Shown piece by piece: positions 16,162 to 28,029 of a stretch of DNA of 64,000 nucleotides; the first letter of the stretch is position 1; every line of letters begins with the position of its first letter. The notes under the pieces are model-generated. The model had not been told where the DNA came from. It ran no database searches and worked only from the letters and a program-made list of their open reading frames with translations. The DNA is from Mermis nigrescens (lineage: Eukaryota; Nematoda; Enoplea; Mermithida; Mermithidae), in contig JAVLUZ010000083.1 in assembly GCA_036768485.1 (NCBI GenBank), positions 79,459 through 143,458 on the forward strand. Direction: 5' to 3'. Both the position numbers and the translations under genes were made by a program.

Positions 16162-16301
16162 CTGCTGCAGAAGAATCCGGCTAAGCGTTTAGGCAGCGGA
16201 ACTAATGCCGAAACATATTAAAGACATCCCCTTTCTTCCGACGAATCGATTGGCTCAAAATCGAATGTTGCAGAAGTGAAAACCGCCTTTTAAACAGAAT
16301 T
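16162..16301 (+). pseudogene. Protein kinase C, exon F: end of kinase domain, several indels
   Basis: Acceptor aattttag/ opens an exon reading LLQKNPAKRLGSGTNAET, the normal end of a PKC kinase domain. From about 16215 the frame breaks repeatedly. In different frames one still sees the IK-D motif, the RRIDWLKIE block and a PPFK-like motif, so at least four single-base gains or losses lie between about 16215 and 16285. The donor is probably near 16302 (gtaaaa). The amino acids otherwise look conserved, so simple sequence decay is less likely than uncorrected indels, but both are open. Confidence 0.75.
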
Positions 16302-19262
16302 GTAAAAATCTTCAATCGATATATTTTAACTTTTAACCAGAATTTAATTTAATTTTTAAAAAGCTCAAAATGAGACTTATATTTCTTGTAATTAACTTCT
16401 TTTTTAGTTTATTTGTTTATTGTATTGCTTTATTATATTTTATTATATTATAGATTTTTATTATATTTTTATTATATTACTTTATATTACTTTTATTACG
16501 GTCAAACATTTCTTCCGAGGTCAAAAATGACTCTGAACCCGAGTAGTGAGCGACAAAACACTTGTTTCCGCGATTTCTGTTCAATCGAGATCTATTTCTC
16601 AGTGCATTAGAAAATCGCTGAAGGAAGGAAAAAATATCAAAAATTTGATTCTTGAAGTTTTCAGGGGTTAATCCCATGGTTTCCATACTGGTCCCGGCCG
16701 CTTTGCGGGCAGGTCTTCAATTTTTGGTCAGATTGCAAAATGGGAATTCTGGGCAAACTACAAATTTTTAATCTGCCTTCTTTCGGCTAATAAGGAAAAG
16801 GTGGATACGTATAAAACACCATTTTTCGGCCATCTTTTCTTATGTCTATACCTATCTTATTCCCGGCAAATCTGTTCTTATGTCTACTGCCTATCTTATT
16901 TCCGGCAATTCAGCTATCTACCGTCGAAAACATGCTCCATGTTTCCGGGGTGTAAAAGACAAAACAAAAATTTCAGTGCGTAGTTTTTGAAAATTCGAAT
17001 CAGTTCAACAAAAACTCAAACAATGAGTTAATAAGCAGAAACGCCGGAAATTTGACACTTTTGAAAACACGGCTAAAAACTTTTAAAACAAATTTTTCCT
17101 CCTTTGTAGATTTTTTTCGAATTTTATCATGAGTTCTAGAAGGGGTGAAAAAATTTTTGAGGGTAAAAAAAATCGAGGGTATTCAAAATTTACGATTAAT
17201 TCACTGAAATTCACAAAATAGATTGATCCACTGAATTCAAGATCGTGATATCGACTAAATACCATTTTTCATGGATTCATTAAGCTATATTCATTGGTGA
17301 CAAAACTAGTAAGCTTCTTAAAAAATTCAAAATTTAATTCTTCAGGTCTTTCTCCCAACAGATGAGCGTGGGGGTCGTGTGATCTGGCTAGACTCCGCGA
17401 AGGCGTAGAACCCCTAAAAATCGACCCTAGAATTGAATATTCTGTGCTGGCCTTGCCATTTGGCATCATCTAGGGACCTTTGCACAAACGCCTTTGAACC
17501 TTTCTAGACGTTCAGTGGTTCGAAGTCATAATTTCTGTTATAACGTCTAAACCACTGAACCTCTGGAAAAGGTTCAGAGGAACGCAAAGAAAAGTCCTAT
17601 AAGGACCATAACGAGGTTCCTGTTGCGCACCGTCTAGTGCTTCCGTGGTTCAAATTCCAAGAGGTTCAGGCGCGGGTGTAGTTATTTCTGGTGACCGATT
17701 TGTACCACTAATAAACAATTTTCTAGCTAAATTAACTTGATTAGAGGTTTTCACAAGACATTGTAAATTTAGCATTTCTAGCTGTTTACTCGAGAATGAA
17801 TAAATCGGTTGCTTAAGCAATCGCTCCACAATCCAATTTTAATTTCATTTGTGATTGTTGCTGAAGTCAGCTAACATAAATTCGTACTTCTCGATTTCAA
17901 TATCTGCATGTAATGAATTTTTCCGATTACTTCTGCAGAAAATTCGACTAAAATTGAAAGAAACAGCACTTTATGCGTACATAACGCTTTATTATTCGTC
18001 TACATTGTGCGCATAAGGGTAATATCTACACGTCTGAACCACTGAACCTCTGGAAATAACCTCTGAACCACTGAAACACCAACCTTTCTAGAAGTCGTTG
18101 GTGCAACAGAACCTCTGAACCCTCTGTACTGAGCTACTGAACCACTGAATTGGTGCAACGTTTATTTTACAGAATTTTGTTTCAGCTTTGCTTCCTACCC
18201 TTGCGCCTTATGGTCGAATCGGACACGCGATGAGTATATTATCTGAACACTTGTGGACGTGAGTGAGGGGGGTGTGGGGGTATACACCGCAAAATTTTGA
18301 TACTCCTGTCCCAGAAACTTAAATACCGCATCCCCTCCAGAAATCAATTTTTTGAAATTTTTTTCATTTTTTTTGCAACTTTTTGATGCCAATGGATAGT
18401 GCTTGATGAGAAACGTTGAAAAATGGTGTTTTTAGCCACCATTTTGATTATTGTTGACCTTTAAAAAATCTTGGACCCCCCTCACTTTAGAACTTTGGTG
18501 CTGCCCACCTATGGTCTAGACTTTTCGCAAAAAAGAAAAGAAATGGAAAATTTTCTTGAGAAAAGGAAAAAGCAAAGCAAAGGCTAAAAGTATGTGTATG
18601 AAAAAACTCCGGGCATAAATGCTTGAAATCAGGTAGAAGTTATAGATTGTTCGAAAAAATGTGGGAAGATTCCATTTACATTTCGGCTCAAAAAACTGGT
18701 TGAACCACCAAACGAACCCGCGGCGATTTGTGATATTATAAAATACACGTTTTTTGTTTGTTATTTTGCAAAGAATGATTTCAATATAAAGTAAATTAGA
18801 GAAAGCTAAATTAAATGTTAAAATTACATATAAATTAAACAATCAAATAAATTCAATTATATTGAATAGATTGGATTAAAGTGAGCAATTTTTTTACTTC
18901 AAGCTGAAAAAATTTGCATGTGCATCAGATTGATACAATATAATAGGATTTTGCGAAAAACTTGATAATTTTCGGACATAACGAAATGAGAATTGTTTTT
19001 GTTTCGAAAATAAAATAAATGCTGGTTGTTTCGAAAAATAAAAAAATTATGTATATGTATTTTCAACTAAATTTTCAAACTAGATCATATTGTTGTGAAA
19101 ATTCTTAATAGTTTTGGACATGCATTTATCGCATCATTCTGTTTCTTATTTCTATAAACATATCGGAAGCATATTATAAAAAAGATCTGTTTTAGTGTCG
19201 ATTAATTTTCGGGAATTTTTCTAATTTTTACACAATTGAAAAAATTTTCTTATTTTTTTCAG
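16302..19262 (+). other. PKC intron F-G
   Basis: It includes a stretch rich in GAACCTCTG/CAGAGGTTC words (17470-18165, possible element) and a degraded TGGGC-family copy (about 18250-18513). The rest is AT-rich. No exon was recognised in it. Confidence 0.55.
17470..18165. repeat. Possible TIR element with repeated ACCACTGAACCTCTGG words
   Basis: The word ACCACTGAACCTCTG and its complement occur several times close to both ends, and the ends carry similar TTTGCACAAACG and complement-of-TTGCACCAATTC sequences. No clear duplication of the target is seen. Confidence 0.35.
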
Positions 19263-19416
19263 AAAGACGCGAGGGACGTCAGCAATTTCGATAGGGAATT
19301 TGCAGTGAACCGGCGGTTTTTAACGCCTACTGACAAATTGTTCCGCTAATGAATTTGGATCAAGAAGAATTTGAAGTTTTTTCTACATCAATCCCGAATA
19401 TATTCAGCATGTTTGA
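19263..19416 (+). pseudogene. Protein kinase C, terminal exon: turn and hydrophobic motifs
   Basis: Acceptor tttttcag/ opens KDARDVSNFDREF, then LTPTDKLF, the turn motif with its Thr phosphosite. The frame breaks near 19345 and again near 19375. Beyond the breaks the other frames show NLDQEEFE and then the hydrophobic motif region with INPEY, ending at the TGA 19414-19416. The pattern matches invertebrate conventional PKC tails. As in the previous exon, two single-base indels disrupt otherwise conserved coding sequence. No clear polyadenylation signal was chosen. Confidence 0.8.
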
Positions 19417-20098
19417 TACGCAATTTTCGTCCGATAGATGCAATAAAGCGACAATCAGCCAATCCAATCGTGGCTTCTTCATCACGTGATGTCCACGTTT
19501 TTTTGTACCTCCTGTGTTTTTTTTCTTTGTCAGTTTGCGTGTATATTTGTATTTATGATAATGAGTTATCAACAAATTTCGGTACTTTCAAGCCCTTATA
19601 TGATTAAACAATCTTGAACATTTATTTATTCCTAGGCATTGAACGAAGTTGCGTCGCTTTTGTTAAGCGATTATCATGTACGTATGTACATACGTTGTTA
19701 GTCACATAACAAACAAAAATGCTCCGATGAAACCAAAACGTTGAATAAGCATGGAATTGTGGACCACTAAGGATGTGAAGGAGGGGACTACGAAAAAAGC
19801 AACCTGCCTAAAATCACAAAATATTTTAATTATCAGACTTTCTCTAAGCAACGCAAAAATCGAGGTATATTCACAGGTCTCTACAAAAGTGGAACCTTTA
19901 AATAATTTTCAATCCTTCTCATACGAGTGTATAAATAATCTAAAATAATCACTCTTTATCAATTGCTTGCAAGCTGCAACGCTGACTTACTTGTATCGCA
20001 ATTGATAGAAAATTAAGTGTAATTGTATTTAATGGTATTTCATTTTGTTATGGTGAGTATTATAGCAAATAAACGTGGCATCATTTGGTTACTGCACA
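19417..20098. other. PKC 3' flank, nothing recognised
   Basis: The 3' untranslated region and flank of the kinase gene. Only AT-rich sequence and short chance ORFs are seen. Confidence 0.4.
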
Positions 20099-20288
20099 CA
20101 GTGGTGGATCCAGGATTTTCTAAGGGGGGGCGGTACTCTAAGGGGGTGGGCGAAACCTTGACCTGGGCAGGAAAATTAGCCGTTTTAACTTGAAAATCGC
20201 TAAAAATCGCGCTCAAAAATCCTCAATTTTGCGCACTATTTTGGCCGATGGAGGCAGTAGCCCCCACCGCCGCCTGAATCCACCCCAG
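20099..20288. mobile_element. hAT-like MITE (GGATCCAGG family)
   Basis: It starts CAGTGGTGGATCCAGG and ends CCTGAATCCACCCCAG. The flanks ACTGCACA and AGTGCACA match at 7 of 8 bases. About 190 bp, non-coding. Confidence 0.8.
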
Positions 20289-20899
20289 AGTGCACAAAAT
20301 TGTAGCGGGCAAACAAGTGTACCCAAGGTGCAGTCGGTTCACGTAAGCTTATGAGTTTCTGCTTGAACCAACAGTATGTTTGATGATATTCAATGCATCA
20401 ATGTTTGCTATTTCATATAATTGGCTTGCAAAGTCGCAAAACGTAGTAGTACTTACCTTTTCAATGGATGTTTAGTTCAATATTTTATTTTATTTGGCGG
20501 CCTAAGTCCGCAGAATATACTTCGATTTTTTGCGATGCCTCGAGAAAGTCTGCCAACACATTTTTGCGGCTTCAGGCGCCAAGCGTGGTGGCTTTTCATC
20601 GCTGGAAAAATCCTTGATACAATCCCAAGTATATTCGTCTTCTCTGTTCCATTGGAGCATGTTTCTTTGCTAGTGCCCTGCACTAGCTAGCATGATTTGG
20701 TGAATCAGTCAGTAAACGCATACGGTAACATGCCTCAATAATGACGGTCAAGTACGCGGAAAATAATATGGTTCTGAACATTAGCATTATCTTTTTTTAA
20801 ACAAGACAACCTTACCTTATTTTAATAGACCAGGGATCTTCAGCATAAGCTTTTTTGCGAATGTGTGTGTAAAGGACGCGCACGCCAGATTCGTTATCC

Positions 20900-22270
20900 T
20901 GACTGTTACGTTATCATTATATTATAATCAGAGCATTATTTAAGGAAAAAGCTTTCATTGAAGCTCTAGCACTAAAGGATTAATTTTGGCATTAAACTTT
21001 ACTACCGGGTGTAAAAAAGATGTAGTTGGATTCATAATTCTGATATTACTCTGATATTGCAATCATTACTTAAGAAAAAAATCAACTTTCCACAATGGTC
21101 GAGGACAAATAAATATTGGATGTAAACCACTTTAACCCGCAGTATGTACATTTTTAGACTTGTAACCATGTCCAGACTCATAAAGCGGAGAAGTCAGCGG
21201 AAAAAACAAGATGGAAACGTTTAACACCCCGAGTTGCATTTACACCTCCCGAAAAAGCTCAACATTGATGTATAGAAAGACTATTTGCGCGAGCGTGTAC
21301 CCCTTAGGAAGTACTTTATTTTATTCCATTCGACCTATCCCGACCTCTAAACAAAGAAAGGAGAAATGGAAAAACGGACAAAACGTATTTTTTACCATCA
21401 CTACATTGTAAACTTTAAAAATCTAAACCTAACTCCACATTGAGTGTAAAGACATTATGTTTGGGCCAGCCTGTAGCTCTTAGATCATAGTACGTTTGTG
21501 TGTTGGAAATCTTCTAACCCACAAAATATTCGAGATATTTACCAATCAAAATACGGAACAAGCTGTTTTTCGCCCATTTACTATTTGAACTTTTTTTTAA
21601 AAAACTCGATTTTGCGATTTTTAAAAACAATTTGCTGCAACGTGTAGCGTTTTAAAGGTACATTATAGCTATTTTTTTCAATTTATCTATTTTAAGCGGA
21701 AAAAGTTGGCAAAGAAAACTTGGACAAAATCTTTTTGTAAACCATCTACAAGAGTGTTAAGTTTAAACCCCTGGTAATAACTCCATATTGAGCGTACATA
21801 AGTTTGCTCACCAAGCAAGCGAAATTAACCCATAACCCGTAATTACATTTTATCTGAGAAAATCTCTTGGGACTCGTAACCAAAGTTGTTAGCAGACATA
21901 ACAAGTCGAAAACTCGACCAAATCTGTTTTTCACCTGATTTTAGCCTCTTTACCCCCATTCGAGAAGTAATGCGGAATTCAGAAAACGAGAAAAGTCTTC
22001 CTAGAGAATCCTCTCCTCTACAATTCTATATTAAATTGTTTAAGGCGTTCACAGAGAGTTGTGTACACACTGGAGAAAAAAAACCACCAAATTCGCTATG
22101 TTATAACAACGTCAAAACGTACACCTCGTCACAAACTCAGTATTGAGTGTAAACAAAAAAAGCGCATTAATTTCTTTTATTATCCATCTTTCAGAAAGAA
22201 CCGCATCCCCCAGATGTGTCTTGTTTAGCTGTAGAGTGGGGCTCATATGTTGGGGTACCCAAGTATATTA
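20900..22270. repeat. Diverged 1.4-kb duplication, copy 1
   Basis: It aligns by eye with 23650-25150. Shared blocks in the same order include CATGTCCAGACTC, GTGTACCCCTTA, CATTCGACCTATCCCGA, CCTAACTCC..GAGTGTAAAG and GATGTGTC..AAGTATATTATA. Inside each copy the phrase TTGAGTGTAAA recurs every few hundred bases, suggesting an older tandem structure. No ORF is conserved between the copies. Confidence 0.75.
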
Positions 22271-22308
22271 TACATAGGTAGGCGCTACCTTGTATGATTA
22301 TGTAGGTA

Positions 22309-22520
22309 TAGTCTCATTTAACCTAAGGGTTTTTTGAAAAAAATTTAGAGTGGCTACAAGTGTTTAAACTAATACGGTAAATACTGTATATTCACAGTAT
22401 ATCGTGTCTGGAGACGTATGCCTTTGCTAAGCCGCATTACTGCATCAAGTACAATACTTTTAGCCCGATTCTTACGGGAAAATTCAAAAAGAAAACCGCA
22501 AAGTTAAACGAAACAGACTA
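22309..22520. mobile_element. Tc1/mariner-like MITE with ~30-bp inverted ends
   Basis: The left end TAGTCTCATTTAACCTAAGG and the right end complement TAGTCTGTTTCGTTTAACTT are paired, with TA on each flank. A second copy lies at 38945-39168. No transposase. TA target sites suggest mariner, by family rule only. Confidence 0.7.
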
Positions 22521-22627
22521 TAGGTACCTAGTGGTTCGCAATTCAGTATACACGGGCAGCACTCAGGTTCTTGGCAGAGACAGATTCTCGAGGAAGTGGG
22601 CAACACGTTGGCATAGGGCATTGGGAC

Positions 22628-22890
22628 CATACCCGGGCGTGGGGGGTTTGAGGGGTATGCACCCCCCCCTCCAGAAACCAAAATACCCCCATAAATCAAA
22701 ATACTCCCCAGAATTCAATTTTTGGAAATTTTTTTCGTTTTTTCGCAATTTTTTGATGCCAATGGATAGTGCTTGATGAGAAACGTCGGAAAATGGTGTT
22801 TTTATCGCCATACCACCATTTTTAAGGCCATTTTTTGACCTTCAAAAAATCATACACCTTCCCTCAGAATTTTCTTGCTGCCCACGTATG
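22628..22890. mobile_element. TGGGC-family hAT-like MITE, perfect 8-bp duplication
   Basis: It begins CATACCCGGGCG and ends CCCACGTATG. ATTGGGAC flanks both sides (22620-22627 and 22891-22898). 263 bp, non-coding. Confidence 0.92.
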
Positions 22891-22898
22891 ATTGGGAC

Positions 22899-23649
22899 CC
22901 CCTTGGAATCTGGTAGACCCAAAAAAAATCGATAGACACCAAAATCAAATTATAGGTATGTTGTACGCCACATAGACCCCAGAATATGGTCGATGCTTAA
23001 ATAGCGGTCGCCATCGACTATCGCGATTTCTCAAACGCCAGATAATACTCATTACATATTTTCATTTCACTCCCTATAGTCTGTTTCACATCAGTCTGTA
23101 TATAAATTTTGAGGTTTTTTTTCCGAAAGTAACCCGACGAATTACGATAAGTATATATCAAATGCTATCATCGCAATCTGTCGGCTTATTGTCGGATAAA
23201 GTTTTTAAAATTTATGCGCAAACTTGTGTGAGGCAGACTTTAGGCGCTCTGGCAGCCATATGTTTGTTTTCTTCTCTTTTCAGCAAAAAGTATAACATTT
23301 TTTCGCACGGAGCCTTAAATGCTAAGGTTTCACTATGCGTAAAAAGAGGGGCAAAATGGCATAAAATTGATAAATTTTTGGACAAATTTTCGTAACAGAA
23401 ATAAATAATTTTGAACAAAAATAGATAATGTAAAACGGCAAAAAAAGCTACTTTGCGCGTTAATTACAGATTTTTTTTACCTATTTTTTGATTGTTTTTG
23501 GAAAAAATTTAAGGGATCGCCCCCATTTTCCCCACTCCCTCTCTCGAACCCACTTCTACGAAAAGCCGGCATCTGCCACAGGTTCTGGGTTCTTTGAAAA
23601 ATCTTCAAATGTAAAAAAGCAACGTAAGCCTGTGCAAACTGTACACAAC
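22899..23649. other. Nothing recognised
   Basis: Short ORFs only, without conserved motifs. Confidence 0.35.
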
Positions 23650-25150
23650 CAGTGGGTTTAGAGAAAAGTAACAATCAGATTCGCAATTCCGACGTTACAT
23701 AAGACATTCTGAAGAAATAAGCTTCCACAAGGCTCTAGAACTAAACTTGATTTGCAGTTTAAACTTTACAGAATTATTGAGTGTAAAGAAGAATTTAGTC
23801 GGATTTTTTAAATTTATATTACTCTGATGTTGGGATCCACATTTACCATAAAATAAGTCTCTACAATGGCCTGAAGACAAATAAAGATTAGATGTACACA
23901 ACTTTACACCATTGTTTAGCGTAAACAAACGCGCCTTCCTGACATATAACGTTTGATTTATGCCACGTTTTTAAACTTGAGATCATGTCCAGACTCGCAA
24001 CCGGAGAAGTTGGTAGAAAAAACAAAACAGAAACAGGTTTAACACATTCAATTTTTGACTTTGCACCTCCCGAATAAGATAAATATTGATTTAAGCAAGC
24101 GCAATTTGTCGGGACGTGTACCCCTTAAAAACACTTTATTTTTATTCCATTCGACCTATCCCGAATTTTAAACCGAGAAAGTGGCGAACAAAAACGGACA
24201 AAAAACGTATTTTCTACCATCCAACGCATTGTAAACCTTAAAAGTCTGAACCTAACTCCCGATTGAGTGTAAAGAATTTCGGTTTAGACCATTGTGTAGC
24301 GTTTAAACCGTGGTACGTTGTATGTACAAAACTTCTGTTCCAGAAAACATATGAAGTATTTACCAATCAAAACAAGATAAAAAACGTGTTTTCCGCCCAT
24401 TTTACAGCCCTGATTTCGAACTTAATACCCCAATAAATAACTCGATATTTTCTTTCTTAAATGTGGTTTTGCTGCGACGAATAGCCCTTAAGAGTACCGT
24501 ATTTTTATTTGATTAAATTCATCCCATCTTATAAGCGAAAAAGTCGGCAGAGAAATTTAGACAAAATCTGTCCTTAACAATAAAGCACTAGAGTGTAAAG
24601 TTTAAACCCATGGTATATATCTGTGTTGAGTGTACAAAAGTTTTGCTGGTAAGCAGGAAGTAGTCCTCAAGCCGTAGTGCAATTGCATGAGGAACAATTT
24701 ATTGCGACTCATAAGCGGAGTTGTTATCAGACATAAACAGGTCGAAAACTCGACCATAATGTGTCTTTTTATCCCCTTCCTCAGATTTTCGTACTCTTTA
24801 CACTCTTATTTATGTATTGATGCGAAATTCAACAAACAAAAAACTGCTACCTGGAGAATTTCTTCCTCTACAAATCTATGCCATCAAATTGTATAAGGCA
24901 CATATGGTGACTTGTGTACAAGCTGGATAAAAAAAGCGTCAAAGATTTGTATATGTTATAACGTTACGCCAAAACTTTATACGCTCATTACACACTCGGT
25001 AGTGAGTTTAAACAAAAAATCCCGGCAAATATCTTTTTTGATTATCTATCTTTCTAAATACCTGCACCTTCCAGATGTGTCCCGTTATAGCTGTAAGGGG
25101 GTGCACAGGTGTTAAGTATACCTAAGTATATTATAGCTACGCGCTAATGC
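23650..25150. repeat. Diverged 1.4-kb duplication, copy 2
   Basis: The partner of 20900-22270, about 2.8 kb downstream, in the same orientation. The internal TTGAGTGTAAA phrases are also present. Confidence 0.75.
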
Positions 25151-25712
25151 GCTGTCAATGATGTAGGTGAGCTGGTTTAGCGGAGGGTCGAAAACTGAGC
25201 TTCTTCTGGTTAAAAAAAACACCAAAACTTGGTGTAAAAATAGCGCACAAACTACGCTATTGCACAGTTTCTGCTCAACTTAAAGCCCTTATAAAGAAAA
25301 TTTCAAATTTTCATTTATTTGTGGCCTTTACTTTGCATCATTGTCTTTAGAAAATTTTCTTTTTCTCCATTTTGGGGTCTACTAGATCTTAACCCTCACC
25401 ACGTGCATGTCTGGCGCAGAGCATCTGTAACTTTATTATAGTTTTCTTGCTAAGCGCACTCATCATTTGGCAGTACTTTACTTTCCATGAAACCAACAAA
25501 AAAATGAATCAAAAACCCATACCAATCAGTCCCTTCAACTAGTTCAAACTCGTATAAATAAACCTGCTCATATATTTACAAAACAGTTAATGATTTCTAA
25601 TTAAAGTAAACACAGCGAGAAATGATCAAAAATAAAAAAAACGATCAGAAAGTTTCTCCAAATCATTAAAAATTATTCAGGTGATATCATTTCCATTTGT
25701 TTTGACCGCAAA

Positions 25713-25892
25713 TTATATGCCAGTTGATCTCGAACTATTTCCACGCCTACCCGCAGTGCTAGTTGTACGTGATGATGAGCCAACCGGCGAATTTCTGCTT
25801 CTAGATGAACTTGAGCTTGAGCTAGGGCTTCTAACGGGCGAGTTTGAAGGCGAACCGGTAGGCGTAATCTCTTCAAGATCAGGTATTTCATC
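25713..25892 (-). CDS. Possible 3'-terminal exon, Ser-rich tail, minus strand
   Basis: Read on the - strand, acceptor cttttcag/ opens 59 codons (DEIPDLEEITPTGSPSNSPV, then a run of Ser/Arg) ending in TAA at 25713-25715. The GC content and codon regularity exceed those of the surroundings. The serine-rich sequence looks like a disordered tail and matches no family I know. No upstream exon is identifiable, so this may be a real last exon, a repeat fragment, or chance. Confidence 0.35.
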   Translation of the reverse strand, partial: DEIPDLEEITPTGSPSNSPVRSPSSSSSSSRSRNSPVGSSSRTTSTAGRRGNSSRSTGI

Positions 25893-27075
25893 CTGAAAAG
25901 TAAGCATTTTTTACAGAAATATACTGCTGAATTATAGAGTAAAGCAAAAAACTGAAAATTTAAATGAACCCAGTCTTTTGTATAAGACATTTGATCTTGA
26001 AATAACGTAATTTTGATCAATGTTTTAGCCCCGCATTACCCTGAAGTCGATCGTTATCTTGCTAGGAACCGTCCTCCTTGTTCGTAAAATATTATTGTTG
26101 CTGAAAATAGCAAATACTACAGTCATTCTGTACGATTTTATATGCTCTTTCTAAATTATTTGTTATGTTCATACGTAAATGGTTTTTTGGAGCAATTTAA
26201 TCAAAAGACTGTCACTGTAAATAAACGTAGGCGTAACGTGGACCAGCGTACTAAAAATAAAAAAGCATGATATAAAAGTCGTAAGTATTTAGTGAGCAAT
26301 TAGAAATAGCACATCACCAGTAGAGACTGATACGATGTACAGCTAGAAATATTTTCGAAAACACTTTTACGGATTTTTTTGAAATTGTAATTGCATTTGA
26401 CTAAGCTCGATCAGTTCTTTGCATTCCGTAGTATTTGATCATAATTCTTCGATATTTTCCAGTTATAATTTATGGATTACACTGTGAAGGACATGAATCA
26501 CCTTAAATTTTACGTTCAATGATAAACTGTGCTCTACACAGTTCCATCGCACCCATGCATATCTAAACTTAGCTCAAAAACTACCTTCTGCAATTTTTAT
26601 AGAGTCTGTGAAAGTTATAGTTATACATCTTAATGAGGGGGTTGGGAGTTTACCCCCCGCAGAATGTTTGCCGAACCCCTCCCCCGCAAAAATGGCTGTG
26701 ACCCCCCAGAATTGTCGATTTTTTGTTAAACTTAAAAAGTGTGCCTTTCTAAGCATTTTAAACTCATTTTTGACTTAAAAGTCTCAAATTTCCTGCGCTT
26801 TGTGCCGCATGCACTATTCTATTAAATCTTCTTAATTCTTTCCATATTTATTCAATACGTTTTATGTTTTCATCTTCTAAAAAGTACAACAATTATCCGA
26901 AACGTCTAGAAACAATGTTTTTGAAGTATACCTGTCGCTTTTTAACACAAAAACGGCACTTTTTCAAAATTTCTGGGTCTGACTCCCCCTCAGAATCTCC
27001 CAGCGTTGCATGTATCGTGATATAATAACCAAAATTTGCTAAAATAATAAAAAAGGTAGTCCAGGAGATCTACAT
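25893..27075. other. Nothing firm
   Basis: AT-rich; a short GGGGGTT/AACCCCC-rich remnant near 26630-26720 resembles the right part of the CATACATG family. Confidence 0.35.
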
Positions 27076-27420
27076 GACAGCATGAGAATTCTGAGGGGTC
27101 AGGCCAAAAGCTTTTTAAAAAGTGCCTTTTCGGGCTGAACACAATAGATACACGTCAAAAACACTGTTTTTTTAGATTTCAGACAATGCTAATTCTTTCT
27201 AGATAATGAGAAGGAAATTCTGTTGATTGAACAGAATATGATCAAAAAAATCGTGTATAGCGCAAAGTGCCAAAAAGTTGAGATTGTTGAGCCAAAATGG
27301 CTTGAAAACGCTTTTAGAGGCTCACTTTTTCCAACTTTTACAAGAAATCGATAGCTCTGGGGAGTCGCTTCGCAGCCATTTTGCGGGGGATGACTTGCCA
27401 TTCTGGGGAGGTGCAAAGAT
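27076..27420. repeat. Degenerate CATACATG-family MITE
   Basis: The family order is kept: CATGAGAATTCTGAGGGG, AAGTGCCTTTT, AATTCTTTCTAGATAATGAG, GCGCAAAGTGCC, then CCATTTTGCGGGGG. The outer ends are eroded. Confidence 0.6.
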
Positions 27421-28029
27421 GGCAGTTATGTGGTAGAATGCAGTAATATGTATTTTAATAAGTATAGGTAATAATGGTATAATATAGTGGACAAGGTTAT
27501 GACATGACAGGGAAAACTGCGAGGCGCACAATGGCACGTCCGAACAACGACTAACGATTAACTTATAAGAATTATATTAAGTATATAAGAATATTACGGA
27601 ATTTAGGAAAATTGTGTTCGCGAAGTCAGGCGGTTGAATGACGCAAATGGAAGTAAAAAACGGAATAACTTTCCAGGACCATAGTTTACTTTTAGGACCA
27701 GAAAGCAGGTCGTTACAGGTGGTCGCTAAATATTTAGAAAGGAATTTGCGAACATATGACATTTAGATATTAAACTAAGTTTGCTGATAGTTTTTAGATG
27801 AAAAACTGTTGTGAGTCAGAGAATGGCGAAAGTTGCGCAAATTATAAAATAAGCATAAAAACGAGTAATTTCATAAAATACAAGTATGTTCTTTACATTC
27901 TTCCCCTGTTGATTAAAGAGTTCGGCAATAAGGGTGGGGATTTTAAAGAAATATTGAATAAAATTATAATTATTCATATACGAGTAGGTTATTTAATTAC
28001 CTAAATTATTAATTTTCTCGAAAATTCAA

